A stretch of 64,000 nt of DNA from Pisaster brevispinus. Lineage: Eukaryota > Echinodermata > Asteroidea > Forcipulatida > Asteriidae. Position numbers and translations under genes: made by a program. A model generated the notes under the pieces. It was given only the letters and a program-made list of their open reading frames with translations, made no database searches and was not told the DNA's origin. Shown here in pieces: positions 1-11,110 of the stretch. The stretch is taken from positions 5,272,758 to 5,336,757 of the forward strand of contig JAMKCF010000001.1 of NCBI GenBank assembly GCA_023634235.1. The letters are read 5' to 3'. Position 1 is the first letter of the stretch, and each line of letters begins with the position of its first letter.

Positions 1-2276
1 ACTCACCAGTTTCACCGTGAATTTTATCAGCTGTTATTACTAAAGTAGTTATAATAATTATAAATATTTACCCTGGAACCCACTTCCCCAAGGCCAGTGA
101 TCTTGAGCAACAAGCCTACCGCTGGTGTCAAAATAATGAAAAAGTGCTTGTTTCTTCTTCGATTTTTCAAGATATATTTGGTCTGTTTTATGGTTCAAAG
201 TTGCTTTCTTGGTAACATTTAACGCTGTTTCCCGAAGCTTCACTTGATAACCAAGAACCTGTGGAATGTTGGTTGATGTTTATGTCAGTAAGCTCACAGG
301 CAGTGACACCTTAATTAAACCACGTGTTTACCCCTCGTGAACCTCTGATCAGATAAGAAGATCTTGTTTAAAAAAATGCTCATTTCCCAAACTGCTAATT
401 CCCAATGTTAAAAACAAACAACTGATTAACTTCAGTTAATCTTAGTTCGGGGGGTTTTCTCCTACGGACACATCGATAGTGAATGCATTTCGACGTGATT
501 TCCGTTACTTTCCAATGTCAAACTGGATTTCACCGATCGTTCTCGTTCTTAGCGTAAACACGTCACGCAAATCTCATCTTTCAGAGTGTTTAATGGTGCA
601 CTTAACTGTCATTCAAGCAAGGATGTTCGATATAAAATCTAGAAGAAAAGAGAAAAAAAGGAAGAACAAAAAAGCGTCTAAACTGGTCAAGTTTTTTAGA
701 ACTCGAAATTTCATATAATTCAAGCTCCTTTTTGAAATGCGGAGAGAGAAATTGAGAAAAACAATTTCCCTGGCCGTTTTCCTATAATATGTATACCGCA
801 CACATAGATCCTTGTCATGTTATTTGTGAAACACACGTCACGTGACCTCCTTTATTTCGCCATAAACGGTTCTGACACTTTATATATAAGACCTATAATG
901 AGAAATATAGGACGCTTTGGGCGCTTCGCAGCTAACCTCACGCGTACTTATATATTTAAAATTAGATACCGTACCTATTTATTGCGCTGGGCGTTAAACA
1001 ACTCGAACGAAGACTACGTTTTCTTGGAAATTATATCTTCTTTTAAAATTTATAATTTTACAAAATTCCTGTTTTAACACCCTTTACAAAGATTGTTTTT
1101 CTTCAAATTAACACTGAAACGAGAGTAAAACTTGGGGAGTAGAAATCTCCTTCTTCAGCCTTCATTGTTGATTTGTTTTATTTTATTAATAGAATTTCAT
1201 GACAAAATGTTAACATTCTCAACATTAAACTATCATTGTTATGGCCGATTAAGAGGAAGGTACCTTTGGTAGTCACCCAAACAGTTAATGGTAAAACAAA
1301 AACTTACTTGGTAAGAAGTACTGCAGCTGTTGAAAATGTATAACATTTAGATAAACGATTCCTTTCTAAGAAATGTAGTTTTAGAAAAAGGGACTCATAA
1401 ACATTTCAATCTTAGAAACGTTTCATGCAGAAACGTTTCTCAGATTGTGTTCAATTACAGATTAATGTGTTCTTGCGTGGATACAACCGCTCAAGATTTT
1501 CGGCGATATCTTAAAAACACTAACACCTTTTAAAATGAAATTTGTCACAAGTTCCATTGTAGGTCAACTTAAAGCAAACGATTGGTTCCAAAAACCAAAT
1601 GTATTTATTTTCCTTTAAATAACAAAAGTAGTTCAACAAACAGAGTCTTGCACGCGTAAACAAACAAACCAAAATGTTTGGGACCAAATTTGTCCCTTAA
1701 TTTCTAATAGTGTGCGCGAGACTTGAATAGTTTATCATAAATCCTTGCAATGTGCTTCGTGCTCTAGTTAACAGACCAGAACCCACACAATCCAGGAACT
1801 TATTGAATGTCATGACCCCATTTCATATAATCCAGTAATGGAGGGATAAACATAAACTATTTAAGCAGAAGCCAAACTGCAAAATATTCAATACCAATCC
1901 TCTCGAAACCTTTAAGATTCCATCATGTCGAGAACATACCAAATTGGTGAACAGACGGCCAGTGCATGTAGTCCTATGTGCAATAATATTTGAGGGTTGT
2001 GCTTTTGTTGATCTATATGTCAGCTGTCAGCTCGCTAACGAGAAAGATGACATCATAATTAAAAAAATGTATTTAGGTGACCTCGTTCGTGGGAAAAAAG
2101 TCTGATCAGTGATGTCGCACATCTGCCACAATGCAACAAAGCGAAGGCTGGTAGTTTGCAGGCTAGTTTGTGCTTGCTCCTGTTCGTGACACCGACGCCT
2201 TTGGCATCTGCGTCTGCTGCTCTTGCAACTTCAGCACAGTACGTGAATTTTCCAATAATCATAATCTATGATTTCT
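1..2276. repeat. Tandem array, unit 1 (left end cut by window)
   Basis: The sequence from position 1 restarts at 2277 with the same order of blocks: ACTCACCAGTTTCAC, the AAGTTGCTTTC block, an E-box-like CACGTCACGTG block near 835, a CACGCGTAAACAAAC block near 1654 and a TATTTAAG block at 1858. Copies differ by many substitutions and small indels, so the array is old. No open frame is shared in full between units, and I see no supported exon. A fragment of the same family recurs at 59560-59640. The unit may begin left of the window. Confidence 0.8.
1858..1927 (+). promoter_or_regulatory. Candidate core promoter and ATG in array unit 1
   Basis: TATTTAAG at 1858-1865 is followed by an initiator-like TTCAATA and, 67 bp after the box, by ATG at 1925 opening MSRTYQIGE and then a stop after 22 codons. 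The block is kept at the same spacing in unit 2 and is among the best conserved parts of the array. It may be a decayed promoter plus first exon, or part of a transposon. No downstream exon was recognised. Confidence 0.3.
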
Positions 2277-4775
2277 ACTCACCAGTTTCACTGTGAATCT
2301 TATCAGATTTATGTTAAGTATGTAATACAAACATTTACACTGGAACCCACTTCCCCAAGGCCAGTGATCTTGACCCGCAAGCCTACTTTGTCAAATGACA
2401 AAATGCTGAAGAGCAGCGAGAAAGTCCTACTGTTTCTCAATCGATTTCTCAAGATATATTTGGTCCGTTTTCATGGTTCAAAGTTGCTTTCATGATAACA
2501 TTTAACACTGTTTTCTGATGCTTCACTTAAAAAGCAAAAACCTGTGGGATGTGGTTGATGTTTGTTTCAGTAAGCTCACAGGCAGTGCCACCTTAAACCA
2601 CATGTTTACGCCTCGTGAACTTCTGATCAGATAACATCTTGTTGAAAACTTCTCATTCCCCAAACTTCCTATTCCCAATGTTAAACACAAACAACTGATT
2701 AACCTCACTTTCTCTCAGGTTGTTTTTTTTTCTCCTACGAACTCATCAACACTGAATGCATTTGGACGTGATTTCTGCTACTCTCCAATGTCAAATTGGA
2801 TCGCCTATTCATAGTTTCATCAACAAGTCACGTTCTTAGCTGGGAAATTTTAAACATGTCACGCAGTGCCCATCTTTCAGAGTGTTTGATGTTGCACTTA
2901 GCTGTCATTCAAGCAAGGAAGTTCGATATAAAGTCTGAAGGAAAAGAAAAAGAAAACAAAGAAGAACAAAAAGAAGCGTCTAAACTATTCAAGTTTTTAA
3001 AAATAGAATCATCATATAATTCAAGCTCCTAATGGCAATGCGGGGAGAGAACTGGAGAAAAACAATTTCCATGGCCGTTTTCCTATAATTTGTAAACTGC
3101 ACACATGGATTCTTAACATTTGATTTGTGAAACACACGTCAAGAGTCCTTAATTTTGCCATTATTTGTTCTTAGACATATAATGACAAATAAAGGACCTT
3201 TGGGCGTTTATATATCTCAAATTAGATACCGTACGTATTTATTGCGCTGGGCGTTATTAGCTCGTATATGAGAAAACAACTCGAACGAAGACTAAGTTTT
3301 CTTAGAAATCAGACCTTCTTTTAAAATCATTTTTTTACAAAATTCCTGTATAACCCTTAGCAATTTGATGTAAATATAATTAAAATGTAATGTTACAATA
3401 CAAAGATTGTTTTTCTTCAAATTAACACTAAAACGAGAGTAAAACTTAGGGAGTAGATGTCGTCTTCTAGAAACCCTTTTGCCAATTACGCCCAATTGGT
3501 GCGACCGCCCCTTACTCTTAATGATAACATATACTTAATATGGGCAAAACTCTTGAATTTTCACAGGAAACAAGAAACAGAGGACAGGTGTTCTTCTCCA
3601 GCTTTCATTGTTGATTTGTTTTATTGTATTAATATTTCATGACAAAATTTTAACATTCTCTATCAATACACTATCAATGTTATAGCCGTTTGAAGGAAGG
3701 TTATACCTTTGGCAGTTACCCAAGCAGTTAATGGTAAACAAAAAACTTACTTACTTGGTAAGAAGCACTGCAGATGTTGATTATATATAACATTTAGATA
3801 AACGAGTCCATTCAAAGAAATGTGGTTTTAGAAAAAGGGATTCAAAAACATTTCATGCAGAAACGTTTCTCAGATTGTGTTCAATTACAGATTAATGTGT
3901 TCTTACGGGGACACGACCGCTCAAGATTTTCGGCGTTATCTTAAAATCGCTACCACCTTTTGAAATGACATTTTTTCATAGATTATTTCCATTGTAGATC
4001 TACTTAAAGCAAACGAACGGTTCCAAAAACAAAATGTATAATTTTTCTTTAAAAATCAATGTAATTCAACAAACAGAGTCGTGCACGCGTAAACAAACAA
4101 ACCAAAATGTTTCGGACCAAATTTGTCCCTGAAGTTCAATTAGTGTGCGCGAGACTTGAATAGTTTATTATAAATCCTTGCAATGTGCTTCGTGCTCTAG
4201 TTAACAAACCAGACCCACAAAATCCAGGAATTTATTGAATTTCATGACCCCATTTCATATAATCCAGTAATGGAGGGATAAACATAAAGTATTTAAGCAG
4301 AAGCCAAACTGCAAAATATTCAATACCAATCCGCTCGAAACGTCTAAAATGCCATCATGTCGAGAACATACCAAATTGGTGAAAAATGGGCAAGGGGCAT
4401 ACCTAGGTGCAATACTAGTTGCGGGATTGTTCTTTTGTTGATATAATAGGCTGTCAGCTCGCTAACGAGAATGGCGACATCATAGTCAAAGAAATCGATT
4501 CAGGTGACCTCGTTTTGTTTAGTTTTTTAGTTTTTTTGTTTTTTTTTGTTTTTTGGGGTTTTGTTTTGTTTGTTTGTTTGTTTGGGGTTTTTTTTTTTTG
4601 GGGGGGGGAAGAACGGCCGATCCGTGATGCCACACATCTTCCACACTGCCGACAAGTCAAGGCTGGTAGTGTGCAGGCAGCAGAGGGCAGTTGAGTGGTA
4701 GCCTCCGTTCATGACGCCTTTAAAGCATGTGCGCCTGCTGCTCTTGCAACTTCAGCTCATTAAGTGAATTTCCCA
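2277..4775. repeat. Tandem array, unit 2
   Basis: Second unit of the array, aligned to unit 1 with an offset of about 2276 at the start and 2432 towards the end; the difference is spread over several indels. One visible insertion is the homopolymer-rich T/G block at 4510-4610, which makes spurious open frames. The unit holds the same TATTTAAG (4290) and downstream ATG (4357) as unit 1, at identical spacing. Confidence 0.8.
4290..4359 (+). promoter_or_regulatory. Candidate core promoter and ATG in array unit 2
   Basis: Same arrangement as in unit 1: TATTTAAG at 4290, ATG at 4357, again 67 bp apart, opening MSRTYQIGEKWARG and reaching a stop after 29 codons. The first nine residues match unit 1 exactly, then diverge. 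Confidence 0.3.
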
Positions 4776-6500
4776 TTAAGTTGCTTTCACGAAAACATTT
4801 AACACTGTTTCCCGATGCCTTCACTTTATAAACAAGAACCTGTGAAATTTGGTTAATGTTTCTGTCAGTAAGCTCACAGGCAGTTACACCACATATTTAC
4901 GCCTTGTCAACTTCCTATCAGATAAGATCTTGTTGCAAACTATACTCATTCCAAAAACTGCTCATTCCCAACGTTAAATACAAACATTACATTACTTTCC
5001 CATTGGATTGCCCTTTATAAATAATGTCATGAACAAGTCACGTTCCCAGCTCGAAAATTGTAAACATGTCATTCAAAGCCCATCTTTCAGAGTGTTTGAT
5101 GTTGCAATTAACCGTCGTTCAAGCAATGAAGTTCGATATCAAATCTATAAAAAATATAGAATCGAAAACAAAATGTTTTCCATTCTCCTCAAAATAAAAA
5201 TAATAAACAAAAAGGGGAGGAGCGTACTAAATTTCCAAGTTTTTTTTTAAATTGAAAGTTCATATTTGAAGAGTGGGTAGATAGTTTAAGAACAGTTTTT
5301 CCCGGCCGTTATTGCTATAATTTATAGACCGCACACAAAGACCCTTATCATTTGATTTTTGAAACACACGTGACGTGTCCTCCTTTATTTTGCCATATAG
5401 GCCTACGGTTTGACACTAAAGACCTATAATGACAAATAACGCGCGTACAACCTCGCGCGTACAAATATGTTTTAAATTGGTCACCGTACGTATTTATTGC
5501 GTTGTGCGTTGTCAGCTCGAGTATGAGAAAAAAACTCGAACGAAGACTACGTTTTCTTGGAAGTTAAATATTCTTTTAAAATCATTTTTCAAACAAAATT
5601 CTTGTAAGTGTAATACAAATTTAGTTTTTCTTCAAATTAACACTGAAAAAAGAGTGAAACTTTGGAAGTGGACGTTTTCTTCTAGAAACCAATTGGTGAA
5701 ACCGCCCCATAGTCTTAAGGATAACATAAACGTAGTGTTTGGATACTTCTTGATTTTTCACAAGTAACCGGAAACAGAGGACAAGTGTTCTTCTCGAGCT
5801 TCTTTTGTTGTTTTTTTATTTATACTTTTAATATATGTTGTTGGAAAAATTTTAACATTCTCAACAATACACTATCATTTTTATAGCCGTATTCGTTTGA
5901 AGGAAGTGTTTACATTTGGTAGTTACCCCAAGAGTAAATTATTTTGAAAAAAATGTACTTGGTAAGAAGCACTGCAGCTGTTGATAATAAATAACATTTA
6001 GATAAACGATTCCATTCTAGAGAAAGGGATTCAAAAACATTTCAATCTTAGAAAAGTTTCATGCAGGAACGTTTCTCAGATTGTGTATTCCAATTGTAGA
6101 TTGTGTGTCGGACTTAACCGCAGCTCCAGATTTTTGGCGATATTTCAAAAACGCTATCACCTTTTGAAATGATTTTTTTTCACAGATAAGTTCCATTGTA
6201 GGTCGAATTAAAGCAAACGAACGGTTCCAAAAACCAATGGTATAATTTGCTTTTAAATAAAAAGGTATTTAAACAAACAGAATCGTGCACGCGTAAAAAT
6301 ATATTTATATATATCAAAAAAATATGTTTTGGACCAATTTGGTCCCTAAAATTAAAATAGTGTGCGCGAGACTGCAATGTGCTTCGTGCTCTAGTTAACA
6401 ACCAGGCCTACAAAATACATGAATTTATTGGATTCCATGACCCAAATTCATAAATTCCGGTTATGGAGGGATAAATATAAATTATTTAAGCAGAAGCCAA
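4776..6500. repeat. Tandem array, unit 3 (5' and 3' truncated)
   Basis: Third unit. It lacks the first ~200 bp of the repeat and starts at the block TTGCTTTCACGAAAACATTT. It ends abruptly after the TATTTAAGCAGAAGCC block near 6500, before the position of the ATG seen in units 1 and 2. The three units make up all of the first 6.5 kb. No coding exon is supported. Confidence 0.7.
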
Positions 6501-6873
6501 AATAAAATGAGGTGAAACTTGACTGCTTTTTGATTTGACACCCCTAAGTTTCGAGAACCGTATGTTCTGGCTACAATTTCATAAAGCTTGTGAACCTAAA
6601 AACTTGTTTAGGACGGACATGTCGTTTCATAATAGGATGTCAGGAATTTAAAAAATTACACTACAGCTCTTGCAATTTTGGATCTTCCCTCTCTTGAAAG
6701 TGGACGTGCGATGCTTCTTGATAAGTGGGGTGAAAACTATTGAAATCCACCACATTTAAAAAAACTATTTCCTTCTTATAATTTACTGTACACTTAAGCA
6801 TCTGAGAGAGAATAACAGACAGATATAGAAACCCCACTACTCCAGCATTGTCAATTATATAAATGTGTACATA
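6501..6873. other. No gene seen
   Basis: AT-rich sequence between the array and the next MITE. It contains a degenerate trace of the AATTTCATAAAGC MITE terminus near 6575. No supported exon on either strand. Confidence 0.5.
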
Positions 6874-7078
6874 CAGTGGCGTAACTAAAGTAACTTTTTT
6901 CAGGTGTGGGGGCATATAGGGGGAGGCAAATTTGTTTTCTAGGGGGGCACTGTTGGCTAATCAATCATAAATTCCATTTGCACTTTTTGTTAAACTACAT
7001 CTTTATCTACGTAATGGCGGTTTCCAATTGGGGGCATCCCGGGGCACTGCCCCCCCCCCCTCCTTAGTTACGCCACTG
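6874..7078. mobile_element. hAT-like MITE with CAGTGGCGTAACT ends
   Basis: Inverted ends CAGTGGCGTAACTAAAG and CTTAGTTACGCCACTG bound a 205 bp element with G-runs inside. The flanks are TGTACATA and TGTACATT, a near-perfect 8 bp target duplication, the size typical of hAT elements. No open frame, so it must be non-autonomous. Related ends appear near 20255 and at 56450-56470. Confidence 0.8.
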
Positions 7079-9291
7079 TGTACATTATATCTGTTTTTGG
7101 TAATATTGTACACTAGATTATGTATCTTTTATCTCTTTGTCTTCTGTGATAGTTTTTAATCTCAATGTTTGCTCTGTCTTTCAAACCTTTTATGTCATGT
7201 GTATCTTTTGTTTCTTCTTATCTGTTATACCCTTTACATTGCTCGTTGAATTTTTATGATAGTACTTTAGGGTTATTGTTTATATCTGGCTAACCCGGGT
7301 TTTGCTGTTGATTGTCTTTGTAATACTTGATTTGTTTGATTTTGTAAGCATGTAACGTTTTGTATTACGCTGTGAAAATACCGACTATGTTTTGTGATTT
7401 TTAAAACAAAATAAATAAGTAAATAAATGAATACAATATTGCTTACTGAAACATGTAACAACCCATCTATATGGAGCTTACATGGTTTTGACTAGTGTCA
7501 TTTTGAGATGCTTTTTAAATAACAAAATCCCGAAGATTTCTCCTTTTTTTTATGAGTACAGCAAATGTCATTAAAGACGTCCTCATAACCTGGTTTACAA
7601 GTGTCGCTCTAAGCCATTAAGTGCCTGTTTGTATCGATTTTAGAAACTAGAGCTCCCTATGTCCTGAATATCTCTTTCGATTTAGTCGATTTTCTCTGTG
7701 TTTTTTTTTATGTTTTATGATTGTCTTCTCTTGGAGTAGTTTGGGGGTCTGCTGTATGACATGTTGTATGGCAATCTGTCAGCATGTCTAGCATGCTTGG
7801 AATAAATTAAGGCTTGCTGTAGTTTTGTTTAAGGACACGTTGCTTCGGAAAGGGCAAGTTTGGGGCTTTAATTCTGCGTGACACCATCATAAAAAATCAC
7901 ACCATTTCACTCTGCCTTACTTTTTGAATAACAGTTTGATTTTAGGGTGTAATACATTTTTTGTGAGGAATCAAACCACTTTTAAATCACCCAAAGCATT
8001 AGAAATAGACCCTTTTGCCTAAATAAAATCAAGTTAAGCAAAATTTCATTTTGAGATGAGCCCACGTGTGTCTCTTTCTGCTCAATCAACCATTTCTTGG
8101 AATAACACCCTTTGTTTACTTAGCAAGGCTGAGTAAATGCTGTACAATTCCCATGGGAAATCATGGAGAGCAGATCATTGTTGGATTGTGTTAGTGAAAA
8201 ACAAACCCCGATGGTAATAAGACATTTGGCATGCTATTTGGCTAGGTGCAGTTGTAGAACTTGGAATTTTTTTATATTTTTTTTGAGAAAAAATGGCGGA
8301 GTAACGACTTTTTAATTAAAAACTGTTACTCAATAAGTGAGCGATAGTGTCACGGAGGGTTTTAAACAGCTTTTTGTTTTTGAGTGGATGTGGCTGGAAA
8401 GATATTGACTCAAGTAAAACTCTAACGATTCACATAAATCTCCCATGAAGTTGTGTGGTATTTGTAATAACATTTCTTGATAAATTATGGTCCGCTATTC
8501 TGAAGAACCACATGTGTTTGATCCACAAAATGGCGTACCGTACGCTGTGCGGTTGTATATAAAAAGGCAAATTTATGTTTTTGTATCACTTTTGTTGTTG
8601 TTTTGTGAATAAACAACCCTTGAAAGGGTTAGAAGCAATTTCAAAAAGCAAGCACTTTATTTTAAAAACTATATATATGAATAAATAATAAACATGCTTC
8701 GCCAGCTTTTGTTATGGGTGTGTCTTCATGTTGTCCTGTCTAAAACTCCTTGGAAAAGAAAAATATAAAAACGCTGTGTTCATCAATCACCCGATAGGCT
8801 ATCAATCCAATTTTTTTTTATTACCGTATAACAATTCCTGTGGGTGAATCTTATGGGCCATCCTCCCCGGTCCAGGCAGTGTGAGGATACCTGCCCGCAT
8901 CATCCGAATTACGCTCGTGCCCTTGACTTCTTTTACCAAATAGGGGTTCCTAAGGGGGGTGGGGACTAATTACAACATTGATAATCTTGAGATACAAAAA
9001 TACAGCACAAGAATTTGACTTACATTCTCCGAGGCACAGCACGTACGACATCCAGAAAGCAGCGATAACTCGGACGAGCCGTAACCACGCCATCGTTCAA
9101 ACTGTCCAAAAAACGCTCTCACTACTGCTAGTTGCCTTGACACTTTGTGATTTGCTTCTCAAATCGAATCTTCCCAAACAGCTCTGCTGGCTAGGTGCCG
9201 TGGAGATCAATTTACGTCGAGAGAGCAGAGTGTCTCACCCATCCGCACTTACCAGGTATTGCTTCCCCTCGGATCACAACACGCAATCAAA
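7079..9291. other. Intergenic, repeats only
   Basis: No supported gene. It holds a copy of a dispersed repeat at 7876-8150 and a piece of another family at 8370-8580 (GGCTGGAAAGATATTG, GATTCACATAAA, AAAATGGCG blocks) that recurs at 28555-28835. The rest is AT-rich with no recognised structure. Confidence 0.5.
7876..8150. repeat. Dispersed repeat, copy 1 (other copy at 29880-30145)
   Basis: The stretch from GCGTGACACCATCATAAAAA to the GCAAGGCTGAG block is matched closely at 29880-30145, in the same orientation. Both copies lie next to pieces of other repeats. No ends or coding capacity are visible, so the class is unknown. Confidence 0.7.
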
Positions 9292-10129
9292 CGAATAAGT
9301 CCAGGTTTACGCGGGAACCAAAGTTAAAAAACTAACGCACGAAACGCACGGAAATACTAGAGCAAGTCCCACTTGTGAAAAAAGACTAGCGTTTCCCACG
9401 TGAACGTACTTAGGTCTGCAAGATGAAAAATCCATATTCACAAGTTTCGATTGAGACCGTTTAATATAATGCGTGCCGTGGCAATTTATGTTGGCAATAA
9501 TATAATGTGAACACCGAGACCTTTTATACAGTAAAGGGCAAGCTAATCCAATTCTCGCTGACTTCCGTGTAAAATGATTCATGTGGAACAAATACAATAC
9601 AAGTCTTCTTTCATTGCAGATGAACTATTTAATAGTTAATCGGAAGGTAAAACATGTACATTCGAGGTAAGGTACTGCAAAGATCACATTTTTTATTTTG
9701 TTTTATTTATGGGTTGTTGTTGTTGTTTTGGTTTATTTTTAGGGTTTTTTTTTTTGGGGGGGGGGTTGCCCTATACTTTTGTAAACGATGGATTCTTGCC
9801 CCAAACAAACAAAATACTAAAAAAAATAACATTCTGCCATGCCATGACAATAGCCAAATTATTTTTTTCCGCTGTTGTTTTGCCATTTTTACTTAATTAT
9901 TAGATATATATAAATATATATTTTTTAGTTACTTATTTATTCATTATTATTTTGTGTATGACATTTACCTGTTATCAGGTCGGCGTTACCATAAAACAAG
10001 CTATAGAAAATTAGTAAAATTAATTCTGATGACGGGTAATTCTTTTCACAAGTAGGACTTGCTCTAGTATTTCCAGTTTCGTGCGTTAGTTTTTTAACTT
10101 TGGTTCCCGCGTAAACCTGGACTTATTCG
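9292..10129. mobile_element. TIR element, ~85 bp inverted ends
   Basis: CGAATAAGTCCAGGTTTACG at the left is the reverse complement of the right end, and the match continues for about 85 bp through AACGCACGAAA and CTAGAGCAAGTCC. The interior block at 9926-10045 (TTAGTTACTTATTTATTCAT, GTCGGCGTTACC, CTGATGACGGGT) recurs at 11950-12045 next to the larger fold-back, so the two elements are related. No transposase frame is seen. Confidence 0.8.
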
Positions 10130-10352
10130 TCTGATTACTTTAATTCTTAGTAAACCAGTTCATACTTAGAGAATGAGTTACGCTCACCTTTGTGTAGTCT
10201 GTCTCTTTTCTTATCGTTCCTCACATTTCTACAAATGTCGGCGAAGGAGAAATCATAAATTCGGAAGATGTTTTCCTTTTTTTTCGTTAAAGGTGTTTAT
10301 TAACTAGGAAATAACAGTGTGGGAAGCCAGTCTTCGCTGCGTGGTAATGACC

Positions 10353-10421
10353 GGGTTGGTGGCTGGCCTCTTTAATGGACCTCGCCTTCGGCTCGGTCCA
10401 TTGAAAGCGGCCAGCAACCAA
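10353..10421. repeat. Hairpin, ~28 bp arms
   Basis: GGTTGGTGGCTGGCCTC...AATGGACC is mirrored by GGTCCATTGAAAGCGGCCAG...CAACC around a 13 bp centre. This is probably a small fold-back element; flanking duplications are not clear. Confidence 0.6.
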
Positions 10422-11110
10422 CCAACATCATGTTCAAGGGCCACTTCTTAGGCAGTTCAAATTTTGCGTGGTACCTAGCCTCTAACACATAATTAACTCT
10501 TTGTGCATATTTTGAAGAACCAAACTATGCGAATTAAAAGTAACAGCACTATAAATAGAAACATATTGGTTGGTGTTCGGCTTTAGCATTACCTTGGTTT
10601 CATGGTCGTACCAGCTACCTTAAATTGAAACGTTGACTGCGCGTTTACGCATGCAAGTAGTATGTGCGTGCATGCGGCACCATCTGTCGTCCTCGTCAAT
10701 ATAACAACAAACAATAAGCGGAAAGAAAACAGATTTGATAGTTTCCGCTCAACAAGAATTGTGCACAACTTGTTTGGGGTCATTTATTCGCTAGTTTACA
10801 GAGCCGGTCTTTATATAACATGTTAATACACCCCACGTGACCAGTATTTGACCAATCAGATGGAACAACTCTCCGAAGTATTTAGTAATTAGAAATAACA
10901 GTGTGCTATTTAATATATTCGTGATCATTAAAAAATAGTGTGACCGGCTCCTCACACTGATTTTGCTCATGTATTTCACAGCAAAGACCTGTGTTTTGTC
11001 TTACAGCCAAAGTATAAGTATTAAAAATCATCCAGTTTTTATAATGCGCCATCAACCTGTTCAGAAAGACAACACAATGGCAGTACCCTTGTTATGTACG
11101 ACCAGCTCAA
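10422..11110. other. Intergenic, nothing recognised
   Basis: AT-rich sequence between two inverted-repeat elements. No exon, RNA gene or repeat is supported from the sequence. Confidence 0.4.

Noticed and set aside
9654..9903. Two overlapping membrane-like small proteins
   Set aside because: Both are translations of T- and G-runs inside a TIR element.
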